Shown here in pieces: positions 31,679 through 42,316 of a DNA stretch of 64,000 nucleotides. The notes beneath the pieces are model-generated. The model was not told the origin of the DNA. It did not search any database and saw nothing but the letters and a program-made list of their open reading frames with translations. Made by a program: the position numbers and the translations under genes. The stretch comes from Inonotus obliquus (lineage: Eukaryota > Basidiomycota > Agaricomycetes > Hymenochaetales > Hymenochaetaceae): assembly GCA_032164295.1 (NCBI GenBank), contig JAJHTX010000007.1, positions 1,524,501 to 1,588,500 of the forward strand. Direction: 5' to 3'. The number at the start of each line of letters is the position of its first letter. Position 1 is the stretch's first letter.

Positions 31679-32080
31679 CGCGCGTGGCCATCTATTTCTG
31701 AGTCGCACGAGTCTGTGGTGTATGAGATTTTATGACAAATAAGACTCGCGCTCGCTTTGTCTACGCCTTCTCGTTTACGCTTCGTCACCTGCTTAGTAAC
31801 TATTTCTGGTAAGATGCTTCATGTAAGTGGCAACGGCGCCATGATATTCCTTCGTCTGGAGAGATGTCCGCGGAAAGAATAGCTACTCAGCGACTAGCTA
31901 GCCATGAGGTTTATTATCTCCATTCACACGCTCTGGCCTTCTCTCGTCGGCGCATCATAGTTCGGAAGTTCAGCTGAATAAGAGAAACGGCAAGAAGGAG
32001 TCATAGCATTAGTAAAGGCTGCACAATGCCCGACCTTCTCCACGATAGATGACTATTGGGTAAACACGCAACGGCCGGCA

Positions 32081-32086
32081 TATAAG
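32081..32086 (+). promoter_or_regulatory. TATA box of first GST gene
   Basis: TATAAG in GGCATATAAGT, 63 nt before the ATG. The same GGCATATAAGT block occurs before the second GST gene at 33560. Confidence 0.65.
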
Positions 32087-32143
32087 TCGCGTCTGGCAAC
32101 CTACTTGCATCTGTATCAGAATCAACTCTTGGAAAACGACGTG

Positions 32144-32951
32144 ATGACGCATCAAAAGCTCGTCTTCTACGACTTCAAGACTCTCGTCCCTGACCGTTCA
32201 CTATCCCACAATACATGGCGCGCTCGGTGAGTTGACCACAAATTGTAGGGTAGACATTAGAAGCTGATCGAGGGTGATGCAAACCAGATTGGTCCTTAAT
32301 CATAAGAAGTTGCCCTACGAAACCAATTGGGTAGAGCCATCCGATATCTCTGCGACATGTATCGCCGCCGGTATTCCCCCGCTCGATGAGCGTGAGGATG
32401 GATCACCGCACTACACTCTGCCAGCGCTGGTAGACCATACAAACCCCGATGCTCCTGTTCGTTTGTGCGATTCGCGCAAGATCATTGATTACCTTGAGGT
32501 GACCTATCCCTCCCTCGACCCACACGATGCCCTATTCCCACCCGGCACACGGGCTCTGCAGAAACTCGCGGACGACCACTTTAATATGGTTGTTCTCCCT
32601 CTCGCAACGCCATTGTATGTACCTGCTTTGGCACACAAGCTCACAGAGAGCGCTCGTCCACTCATCGAGAAGTACACACCGCCAGGGAAGAAGCTTGCTG
32701 ACCTAGAATTACACGGTAAAGAAAGGAAAGAGGCATGGAGCAAGTTGCGTGCGGAGTTGGACAAGCTTGGAGAGTATGCCGAAGGGGAGATATTCTTCAC
32801 CGGTGACAAGATTCGCTATTTGGATATCCACGTGCTTTCGGTGCTCGTTTCAATGAGGTTGATATTTGGTGACGAAGAGTTCGAGAAGGAATTAGGATCC
32901 TCGGCTGGCGGAAGATGGGTGAAGCTGGAGAAGGCCTGCGCAGCTCATTAG
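32144..32951 (+). CDS. glutathione transferase, fungal etherase-like (GSTFuA-type)
   Basis: Exons 32144-32226 and 32288-32951, 248 aa. The N-terminal thioredoxin-like fold reads KLVFYDFKTLVP...WRARLVLNHKKLPYE. The segment YTLPALVD and then LCDSRKIIDYLE supply the cis-Pro and GSH gamma-glutamyl contact regions. A helical C-terminal domain follows (KRKEAW...DKLGEYAEG; GDKIRYLDIHVLSVL). The WRxRLVLNxKxLPY pattern is typical of fungal LigE/FuA-type GSTs, which in wood-rotting fungi bind or modify lignin- or wood-derived aromatics (family knowledge; activity here is inference). It lies in tandem with a close paralogue at 33609 and a pseudogene upstream. Confidence 0.9.
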
Positions 32952-33559
32952 ATGAATGACCCATTTTTTTATCCATCGTAGTTCAGCATTTGTAGTTCCG
33001 AGAATGCAGTGATGCAATATTGATGCTCCAGGAATCCGCCTTGCTGGCTTGTATGTATGGTGAGAGCAGCCTAGTAATTCAACTTCAAGTTTCGTCGATA
33101 TCCGCGCCTGTCACTTTCTCGTGATGTGACCTTTCACGCGCCATCACATCTTGGCTATCTATCTTTGAGCCGCACGAATTTGATGCGTACATGCGTTCAT
33201 TGAAAAACATTATTACTCATGCTCGGGTGTTCTACGTCCTCTACATCATCTGCTCAATAATTATATCTGGTAAGGTGCTTCATGTAAGTGGCGACGGCGT
33301 CAATTTCGTCCGGAGTGATGTCCTCGATATAAATAGCTATCATTATACGACTGGCCAGCCACATTCACGCGCTCTGACCTTCTCTCGCCGGCGCATCAAG
33401 CCCCATAGGTCAGAAGTTCAGCTGAATGAAGGAAACGTGCATTCAAGTCAGTCATCCGTTCGGTTCAACTCCATTGAAGCCCGAGAAGCGACATAGCATT
33501 AGTAAAGGCTACACAGTGCTCGGCCTTCTCCACGATTCATTGTTGTTCACCGATCGGCA

Positions 33560-33565
33560 TATAAG
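33560..33565 (+). promoter_or_regulatory. TATA box of second GST gene
   Basis: TATAAG 49 nt before the ATG, in the same GGCATATAAGT context as the first copy. Confidence 0.65.
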
Positions 33566-33608
33566 TAGCCTCATGCAACCTACCTGATCCTGCACCATAA
33601 CCAGCGTA

Positions 33609-34422
33609 ATGGCGCATCCAAAGCTCGTCTTCTACGACATCAAGACTCTCATCCCCGGTCGTTCGCTGTCCCAGAATACATGGCGCGTTCGGTGAGCTGT
33701 TGATTTGTGGGGTAAATACCAGAAGCTGACCGAGGGTGATGCAAACCAGACTCGTCCTCAATTATAAGAAATTGCCCTACGAAACCGTTTGGTCAGAGGG
33801 ATCCGATATCGCTGCAACATGTATCGCCGCCGGTATTCCCCCGCTCGATAAGCGCGAGGATGGATCACCGCATTATACTCTGCCCGCGCTGGTAGACCAT
33901 ACAAATTCCGATGCGCCCGTCCGTTTGTGCGACTCCCGTAAAATTATTGATTATCTCGAGGCGACGTATCCATATCCCGATTCGCAGGATGCCCTGCTCC
34001 CGCCTGGCACACGGGGCTTGCAGAAGCTCGCAGATGCCCACTTCGATACGACCATCCTTCCGCTTGCAACTCCGTTGATCATTCCCTCCATGGCCCGTAA
34101 ACTCCCTGAACGTCTTCGTCCTTCTTTAGAGAGGAAATACGCACCACCGGGGAAGACATTTGCAGAAACGGAGTTACGTGGTAAGGAGAGGGATGAGGCG
34201 TGGAAGAGATTACGTGCACAATTTGATAAACTCGGCGAGTTGGCTGAAGGCGAGATTTTCTTTTCCGGACACAAGCTCCGCTATTTCGATATCCACATGC
34301 TGGCTGGCCTCACTGCGATGAGGCTGGCAATCGGTGACGAAGAATTCGAGAAGGAGTTGGGAACCTCTGCCGGTGGAAGATGGGTGAAGCTGGTGAAAGC
34401 CTGTACAGAGCTTATTAGATGA
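33609..34422 (+). CDS. glutathione transferase, fungal etherase-like, tandem paralogue
   Basis: Exons 33609-33691 and 33750-34422, 251 aa. Same exon 1 length (83 nt), same intron position and near-identical intron flanks (GGTGATGCAAACCAG) as the gene at 32144. It differs mainly in the helical domain: SMARKLPERLRPSLERKYAPP replaces the paralogue's LAHKLTESARP stretch, with one extra Arg/Lys-rich turn. The conserved GSH-site region (YTLPALVD, LCDSRKIIDYLE) is intact, so both copies should be active enzymes with possibly different substrate pockets. Confidence 0.9.
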
Positions 34423-34529
34423 GGAATCAATAGTAGGTTGTATTCAGGCGCACTTTGCCGAAGTACTACTGGTCCAAAACCAGCAATATCACTACCAAAA
34501 CGGCCTGCATGATGGACATAGGACAAAGA

Positions 34530-34640
34530 GAGCAGCAAGATTCAAATACGTGACTCGTGACATAACGCGACCGTGATCCACCACTCGTCCAGCGATCAAT
34601 TCCTCGATGTATCCCAAGTGTTTCGCTAGAACTTCACAAG
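34530..34640 (-). repeat. decayed tRNA-Ser/Leu-like SINE head (tentative)
   Basis: The minus strand has TGGACGAGTGG, close to a Ser/Leu tRNA A box, and about 40 nt downstream GTATTTGAATCTTGC, a degraded B box/T arm. No cloverleaf closes. Presumed SINE remnant. Confidence 0.25.
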
Positions 34641-34827
34641 AGCCTGGCGTTGCATGGGCAGAGTTGGTGTGAACGGTTCGGACTCGGAAGACGTGACCCA
34701 AGAGACCTGTGACTGAGTGTCAAGAATGATGTCAGCACCCACTCCACGCACCGACAAATATAGAGCAGTTGGTCCAGTCCATTGACCCTTCAACACTTGC
34801 TCATCTGCCACCATCATCGTTCAAGTA

Positions 34828-36198
34828 ATGATGGCAGCCACAAATATAATCCGTCTGAGGGGCTCAATTCAGCAATACGACTGGGGAAAACCAGGTACCT
34901 CGTCTCTTGTCGCCAAATATGCCCATGCTGCCGTTGCAGAGGACTACGAGATTGAGGACTCAAAGAGTTACGCAGAGGTATGAGTTGGTATTTCCTCATA
35001 GTCTGCCACAAAGCTGAATGTTTTTGTGGACGCGGAGTAGATATGGATGGGCACACACAAGAATGCGCCTGCCACACTCTGGGACGATCCTCAGATCTCG
35101 CTTTGTGGACTCGCAATGTCTTCCCCTCGTTCATTCCTTGGTGCTCGTCTCGTCGGCCATGGATATGCCGAAGAAGCCAAGTTTCCTCACAGCACCCATG
35201 TACCCTTCCTCTTCAAAATACTCTCCATTGCGAAAGCCCTTCCTTTACAAGCACACCCAAGTAAAGAGTTTGGAGAGAAACTGCACAGAGAGGATCCGCG
35301 GCAATTCGTTGACTCCAATCATAAGCCAGAGATCGCCGTAGCACTCGCAGACGGTTTCAAGGGTTTCGTCGGTTTCCGAGAGCCGAAATTAATCGCAAAG
35401 GATCTGCTGAGCGTGCCGGAACTGAGCGAAGTAATCCACCACGATGAGGCAATCGAGCAGTTCGTGAGAGAGCAAAGCAAGGAGTCACTGAAAACCATCT
35501 TTACGAATCTCCTGTCGGCGAGTCCAGAGTCTGTATCGCGAGCAATTTCAAAGCTCATCGGCCGTATCGAAGGTCAGGGACACTCCGCTGTTGGCGACAA
35601 TGCAGCTGCGGTGGAACTCGTGCAGATACTCAACAAGCAGTACCCGAATGACGTGGGCGTGCTCGCCGCTCCTTTCTTTATGAACTTGATCACCCTGAAC
35701 CGGGGAGACGCGATTTACATCGGTGCGGACGAAGCACACGCCTACCTCGAGGGAGACATCATAGAGTGTATGGCAGTATCTGATAATGTCTTAAACGCCG
35801 CGTTCGTCCCACGCGAGACGCGCAATACGCAGACTTTCCTTGAAGGATTGACCTACACAGCAAGGAAACCACAGAACTGGTTGCTTGAGAAAACTTCGTA
35901 TAAGCGATCAAGAAAAGGCCGGACAACAGCTTATGACCCTCCATTGGAAGAGTTCACGGTACTGTGGACACAACTAGCGGGAAATGGCGATGACAGTACG
36001 GAGTTCCTCGAGAATGCGGAGGGTCCGACGATTGGGATTGTCACCCGAGGAATGGTCGAGTTCGAGGAGCAGGGTCCGGATCGCGATATGCTTACGCTCG
36101 GTGAGGGCGGTATCATTTTCGTCAAGCCAAAGACAGATGTTCTTGTGCGCTGCATTGCATCTGAAGGAGAGGTGTGGTGGGCGACCTGTGTTGAGTAA
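34828..36198 (+). CDS. PMI40: mannose-6-phosphate isomerase (type I)
   Basis: Exons 34828-34977 and 35041-36198, 435 aa (two ATG codons in a row at the start). Converts fructose-6-phosphate and mannose-6-phosphate, feeding GDP-mannose for glycosylation and cell-wall mannan. The zinc ligands of type I enzymes are visible: Gln120 and His122 in PLQAHPSKEF, Glu147 in NHKPEIAVAL and His283 in DEAHAYLEGDIIECMA. IWMGTHK after the intron and SDNVLNAAFVPRETRN near residue 300 are further family landmarks. Length is normal for fungal PMI. The intron is 63 nt with donor GTATGA. Confidence 0.95.
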
Positions 36199-36350
36199 AT
36201 GCATGCGTGGAGGTTGTAAATTGTAATGGGACTATGTTGTAATTTAGTTATTCCGAGTCAAAACAAGAGGAGTACAGAAGGATGAACATATGCACTCAAA
36301 CAGAAAGGAAGCAACCAAGCTGGACCGTCTGGCATGATGTGAAGGGGGAT

Positions 36351-37130
36351 TCACTTGACGATTGGATTTACCCCGCGTAGGGTTAAGTAATCTTTCACGG
36401 CACTCGCGTTCTGCAAGCAGGGGATTGATCAGTTCTTGAGAGACAACGACAAAGAAGTGAAAAATCGTACCAATGTCTTGATAAACTCGTAAATACTTTT
36501 GTCGTGATATCGTAGACCAGTTGCCGGATCGGTATAAGGAGCCTTTCAGGAACGAGATACATCAGAATCAAAGCATTCAAGCGGGCGCTTGATTGAATGG
36601 CCTACCTCCAGGCCCGTGATATCGCAGTAACGCTTTTGTGGAAGAATTGAAGGTGGGGCCTCTATCGACGTGTCTGCGTTGCTCGTAAGCATCTAAATCA
36701 TATAAATGAACTTGAAGCGATACTGACAAGTCGGTATATCTTCCTCTTCCACCACACTCAAAACCGGTTTCGCAGCTCCATCGTCAGGCCTGTCTACATC
36801 CATCCGATTAACATCTTCATTCTTCCCTTCCTCTTCCTCAGTAACAGGAATGAGCGCGGCAGCTAACGCAGCCTCCCGCTCCGCACGTCTCTTCTCGCGT
36901 TCGATGCGTTCACGCTCTCTTTCTTGAGAAAGAACAGACTTGAGAGTCCGCGTCCGGCGCGCTGCGTTCTTCGTATATGCGGGATTCTTGAATGGACGTG
37001 GGTAGGTCAGATAAGAGAGGGATTCGGCGAGCGTCTGTTGTGCATTCGGAAACAGAACATCCGTGTGGTTAGCCGAAGGTGGCGTTGAAGAATTACTATG
37101 GACGTACTGGAGTTTGTAGAGCAGAGACAT
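36351..37130 (-). CDS. IES6: INO80 complex subunit Ies6 (YL1 C-terminal domain)
   Basis: Four exons (37130-36728, 36673-36606, 36542-36471, 36410-36351) give 200 aa with matching phases. PFKNPAYTKNAARRTRTLKS in the first exon is the conserved Ies6/INO80C core. After a basic-acidic insert the spliced end reads YTSIEAPPSILPQKRYCDIT|GLE|APYTDPATGLRYHDKS, the YL1_C domain, finishing YLTLRGVNPIVK. Ies6 pairs with Arp5 in the INO80 nucleosome remodeller in the nucleus. An upstream frame (about 37130-37195) can be extended but lacks in-frame continuity, so the ATG at 37130 is chosen. Divergent from the SAP-domain gene (343 bp). Confidence 0.92.
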
Positions 37131-37473
37131 CAGCAGGCGTGTTCGTCGCTGACGTTGCAGCAGTTTTTCGTTTATTACCGCCCTTGGGAGGCCTGTTCAG
37201 AGTTGAGCCAAAAGCGTCAGTATTGGCACTTGGAGATCGGGGTAGACGTACATTTTATATATTATTAAAACTCTTCCACTTGTGAATTTGATCCAGTTAT
37301 TGAACGGTTGCACCAATGATGATGGTAGTATGCAGAAAGAACGCGACTTGGGCTGTCGCATCGACGCGTCTTTCCAACTTACCACAATGACCACCAAACA
37401 CTGACCATCGATTACCACCTGGCAAATCACCACCTGCAGCTTATCACACTGGATTCGGGGAGAATCTATACTG

Positions 37474-39728
37474 ATGGAAAATACTTTCTCCCGGTCAAGC
37501 TACTCGAAGCTCACTGTGCCACAGCTCAAGGCGCGATGCAAGAAACTCAACATCACTGGCTATTCGAAGCTGGGGAAAGCTGCTCTACTGGAGAAACTGG
37601 CTCAGTACGAGAGCTCGAGAAATGCCATTAATGGTTCTACACCTAAGGCTGCTGATACGCCTAGCGTTGCGCTCCCTGGCCCTCAGCCTCAAATCGTTGC
37701 TCTAGTTGCTCCTTCAGTTTCTAGTAAAGCTGTAACTGAGGCTGACAGGCAGAAGGGCGACGTAAGGTCCCTGATACCTACGGAGAACGGACACAGTACT
37801 ACGATAGCTCCTCCAGCAACTGACCCATCGAACCAGGCGTATATGGGGCAGAAAATTGAGAAACCCAAACCAACTAAGAAGCGAATTAACGACTCGGCCA
37901 GAGGAACTTCGTCACCTACTCCAAAGCGGCAAAAGGTTCTGGATAAAGGCTACACCAAGAATGGTGCTGAAAATGTGCCGCCTGTGAAGTGGACAGTTGG
38001 AAAAGCTTCAAAAATCACAACGTTCAGTCGATCGGCTCAGATTACGAGCTCGACGAGGCAGGTGCTCGCGACTGCAGATCCAGTATCAGATTGCAAACAA
38101 TTGCCTCCAAGACAGCCTTCCGGCGTTCCTACTTCAAAGCGCTTTCGCCCTCTCCTGCTATGCCAGAAAGAATGTTCTAAGCCTGCTCAACGACCATCGG
38201 ATACACACTCTCCAGAACAACTCTTCTACTTGGACTTTTGTTCTGCTCCGACTTCGCCTCCGCCCACTTGTTTCTCATCAATAACTATACCCCCGACTTT
38301 ATGGCAAAGAAAACGCATTAATGCATGGTCAGTGATTCTCAGTGGTCTATCTGATGATGAAAGAAGAAAATGCGCTCTCGTATCACGAGCCATTCGCTAT
38401 GCGGGTGAGTTGCGTATGCATGAACTCTACACCATTGATCGGGGTTTACAATAGTTTCTCTTGAAGTCTATCTTTCGGCCGTCCCAATCATCACGAGAGT
38501 ATTTGGACCGCGACGATTGGCTGGGTTGCCTCAGAAGTACAACACCTCCATGACAAATTTCTGGCCCTATCTCAAGCAATTAAGAGCCGGACTTGCGGAC
38601 AACCGCAAAGTGTATGCTACTTCCTTCATCGCAAGATTCTTCGGGAATCATATGCCAATATCGGAGCAAATCTGGGGCTGTCCCGAGAATGATAAGCAGC
38701 TCACAGTGGCATTGAGGTACGCGAGTTTCTCTAGCAAGAGTGTGCGAGAGCTCACGACAACCTCTTTAGGTTTCTGATGACCAGAATCTGGTTTGCGATC
38801 TCGATTAATGGAGCACACGGCAACAGAGCTAAGAAATCCATCGTAACCGAGGTGCGAGAAATTGTGAAAGGAGAAATCTGGAAAATTACGGTAACTACAA
38901 AACCGTCGAGGAATGCGAAAATGGAGCAGGAGATGTTCTACGTCCTCGAGCCTACCTGTGAAGTGATTGGTCGCCCGCCAGCCCCAGTGAGTCAGCCTTC
39001 TGCTGCAGAATCGTCGGGGCGTTCGGAAACAGCAAACGGGACAGAACTACGCCTCCGCGTTGACTGGTCGGATTATGTCAAATATCGCATGTCCGTCATT
39101 GACGGCTGCGATAGCCAACCATCACTCTTGAACAACCTAAAGTCAACGAACGGCGAAGAATATACGAATGGAATCAGTAAACTGTGGCTAACGAGAACAT
39201 CGAGGGAAGGCGAAGCCGGCAAGTATAAAAGAACGATCGCTGAGCGGTACGTCTTGGCTAGTGTCGTGGGAAATAGGTATGTAGTACTTTTCTCAGGTGC
39301 CGCGTTCTTGTAATCACCTTCACCAGTGTTAGCGGGCGGTGGATGTCATCCACGCATATGGCGCAAGTGTTCGCTGGTACAGCCTCGGAGCCGGATTCGG
39401 AGATGATCGGGTCGGCAACCCTTCACAAGAGGATGAAGCAACGAGTGAACCTCTTCCTCCCGGAGTAGGTTGCTCCTGTTACTCCATCCCGTCGATTCGC
39501 TCAACTGAAATGTCTATCAGGCACCATCTAGTTGAGAGTATCCACTTTTCGACAAGCGGTCCCAAGGGTCAGAATCTGCATCCCGCACTGGCGATCATTC
39601 AGACTCCAGGTCGGGAATATTTCATTTTGCGGAACAACGGATTGGAAGTCGGCTGTGAAGAAGATGGGGTCTGGCCGGTTTGGATGGAGCTTCTAGGCTG
39701 CGATGCACGAGGAGTTGCATGTCCTTGA
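37474..39728 (+). CDS. SAP-domain protein of unknown function
   Basis: Five exons (37474-38404, 38455-38716, 38770-39276, 39327-39464, 39521-39728) give 681 aa; phases fit. A SAP DNA-binding motif lies at about residues 8-45 (LTVPQLKARCKKLNITGYSKLGKAALLEKL). A Pro/Ser/Lys-rich nuclear-looking linker follows (PTPKRQK at about 150). The C-terminal two thirds form a conserved block, with WSVILSGLSDDERRKCALVSRAIRYA across the first intron and GKYKRTIAERYVLASVV near its end. I recognise it as an Agaricomycete-type SAP protein, probably nuclear or chromatin-associated. Its biochemical role is unknown. Confidence 0.85.
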
Positions 39729-40217
39729 CCACTTGAATCTCAACCCAGATTTCCTCAATGGGCTTCGTGCTTGAGAATAATTCTGACTGCCTTACCAACC
39801 TGGGATGGAATGACGGACGCCCTGTGATCATCCAAATGCTTGGATCCGTCGGAACTATTGATCTTCGGTGGTGCATTTTGGCAAGCTGAATGCTTCTACT
39901 TCGACGGCGCCTCTTGCTCTCTATATCGGGTCCTGAACTCTCGCCATATGCTTGATCACTTATCCGTCGGTCGTGATTCGGATATCCGTGAATTACGCGC
40001 TGACAGACTTCCTGACATGGACTAGAAGGTCGTCTCAAGATATTAGACAGGGTCTTTTAGTCCTGATTTTTGATGCGGAATCCCACGAAGTTCAGCCTAA
40101 GAATGGGTCCAGCGACTCAGTATCTAAGAACTACTCATGCTATGCTCCCTCGGCCTCCTGATAAATAGAGGTGTGAATTCTGTAAACTGATCTCACACTC
40201 TGACTGCTGTCCAGATC
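39729..40217. other. no gene seen
   Basis: Intergenic. A TATA-like GATAAATAG near 40160 may serve the secreted-protein gene that starts at 40218. Confidence 0.35.
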
Positions 40218-41078
40218 ATGAAGTACCCTTCTCTTGCCTTGTGGTTCCTTCCAGCGATCCTGGTGATCTTCCGATACCAGGTGAATGCGACCCCCAACCC
40301 CGCATCCAATTTGGACATAGGCGACATTCCAGCCGCAATCCTGAATCTCCTTTTGAGCCCTGGGATTCAAGTGTCGCATATAAACATCAAGCTATCAGTT
40401 TGTTCTCCCCAATATTGAGCCGCAATCTCCTCTGAGAGATTGATTTTGTAGGTCTTATCGCTACTGCTGAATACGGCAACGTGAGTCGAGTTCTTAGTTC
40501 CTATTTACCGAGCGAGTTTTATTCTGACATTCGTCAATCGTAGTTTGGACTTCGATGGCGAGACTTATACTTTTTGTAACTTCCATCGTCTCATACCTGA
40601 TTACAGCGCGTAGTCCCCTGCCTCTTATCGAGTTTACAATCGATGGGGTGAGTGCCCAGATCGGGACGCAGGGCACTCCGTATTTCAGTTTCAACCAGAC
40701 TTTCACGAATTTCGTCCTTCCCGGCTCGAGTACTGTCAACAGTGGCACTGTGGCAAACGTAGCTCTACCCCAAGGCGGTGTTGAAACCCTCAGCATCATT
40801 CAAGCAACGAGTTTCGATATAATAAGCGCGACGTACGATATACGGTAACTCGTCTCTATTTATTCAGTATTCCATTGCATCTAGTAGGCTGACACTTATT
40901 TTTAAATGCCAGCGTATTGACAAGTGACGGGACTGGAGGGATACCACTCTCATTACCATTTGTACAGTTCAGCGTTCCGACAAAGTTAGATTTTCAATGC
41001 CCGTAGTTTTCTATATCATCGGGACTGACTGATTCTTCGAAACGGTGTATTTGCAGCGTCACGTTTAGTCCTATCTGA
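40218..41078 (+). CDS. small secreted-type protein, tandem family copy 1
   Basis: Six exons (40218-40370, 40452-40480, 40544-40575, 40607-40844, 40913-40984, 41057-41078), 181 aa. A hydrophobic N-terminus (residues 1-24, LALWFLPAILVIF) looks like a signal peptide. The conserved body reads LDFDGETY, YFSFNQTFTNFVLPG, STVNSGTVANVAL and FDIISATYDI, ending VPTNVTF. Exons 2, 4 and 6 have exactly the lengths (29, 238, 22 nt) found in the paralogue at 41501, which strongly supports the model, including an intron of only 31 nt (40576-40606). I recall related uncharacterised proteins in Agaricomycetes. No catalytic motif is visible; an extracellular or wall role is inference. Confidence 0.8.
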
Positions 41079-41440
41079 ACAGAAGAGAATTCGGATGCGT
41101 GCACAGGGGTTGAATTAGTTTACCTACTTTGTGTTGATTAACTCATCGATATCTCCCAAGAAGTTTTCTTGTGCATACGCTTCGGTATATCAGGACCAGG
41201 AACTCTTCTCAATAATACTACCGGACACCGGTCTTGAGTGACAGCCGAGAGAACGCTGACAACAGAACAGGTCTATGCCATGAACCCACAAAGGGCTAAA
41301 AATGAAAATCCTGAGCTGTAAGAAGATTAGTCAAGGGGCTGACACTCCAACCTGAAAATACTCGAATATCTCCGCAAGCATGAGAATTACGTCCGCCGGG
41401 TTTTTGATGTGCCTACGGACGGAGCTCAAACGTCCACGTT

Positions 41441-41446
41441 TATAAT
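41441..41446 (+). promoter_or_regulatory. TATA-like box of tandem copy 2
   Basis: TATAAT in CACGTTTATAATG, 60 nt before the ATG at 41501. Confidence 0.5.
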
Positions 41447-41500
41447 GTTATCAAGGTCAGGTAAAGAGTGCTGCTGAGAAAAGTGCGCCTCCTCCACAAG

Positions 41501-42225
41501 ATGTTTCCTCGACTTCTATCGATTGCTCTTGCTTGCCTTTTATTTGCGGTGCCCGCTCTCTCACAAGGAGCAAATGGCTTGAGTTTTCAACGTATAAGCG
41601 TGGCATTGACGGTACGCTTGTTTGCTTGGAAGTAGGTCTCAGTCGTTGACGGAGATCTATATTATAGACAGATTCTATTACTCGGAATCAAGCATCGTAA
41701 GTCCATACCACATCCAGTAGCGAACAAAGACACTCACCAAACTCATGTAACCAGAATAAATTTTGATGGTGAATCGTTACGTCCAACAATGCTGCAAAAC
41801 TAATCCCAAGATAACGATGCCCAGTGACTAATTCTTTATCAACGCCTACAACCATCAAACGAATTGCTGCGAGCTTTGGTGTTCTCGGTCTCCTCCCCAC
41901 CGTGTCATTCAACCATTCTTTCAGCAACTTCATAGTTCCCGCTCAGGGCACAGTGAACAGCGGAACTATACAGAACGCCTCATTCAATCTAGGGCTCCTG
42001 TCAATTGTTCAAATTATCCTGTTACCAGCGATGGATATTGTCAGTTGCGAAGTGACTTTGGGGTATGTGAGATTTGCAATTCGAATTATACAATCGAGAA
42101 GGCCTAATTTCTATCATGCGACAGCATGCAGCAGTTTGGAATACCAACGAAGTAAGCTAACGGACGTATATCGATTCAAGACACAGGACTCACTACTTCA
42201 TAGTTTCACTTTGAATCTAACTTAA
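41501..42225 (+). CDS. small secreted-type protein, tandem family copy 2
   Basis: Six exons (41501-41611, 41668-41696, 41755-41780, 41825-42062, 42125-42151, 42204-42225), 150 aa. The signal peptide is clear: MFPRLLSIALACLLFAVPALS with cleavage expected near residue 21-22. The body parallels copy 1: NFDGES, VSFNHSFSNFIVPAQGTVNS, MDIVSCEVTL, and an end IPTNFTLNLT. Several N-x-S/T sites fit a glycosylated extracellular protein. Copy 1 has a longer exon 5 (72 versus 27 nt) and a longer N-terminus. Same strand, about 420 bp apart, hence a tandem duplication. Function unknown. Confidence 0.82.
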
Positions 42226-42316
42226 TCGCGCCCGTGAGTAGGAAGTGATCAACAATCTTAGTTCAATAGAAAAGGGAGAGGAGCATAAACATAAATGACC
42301 CTAATGTAATGAATTA

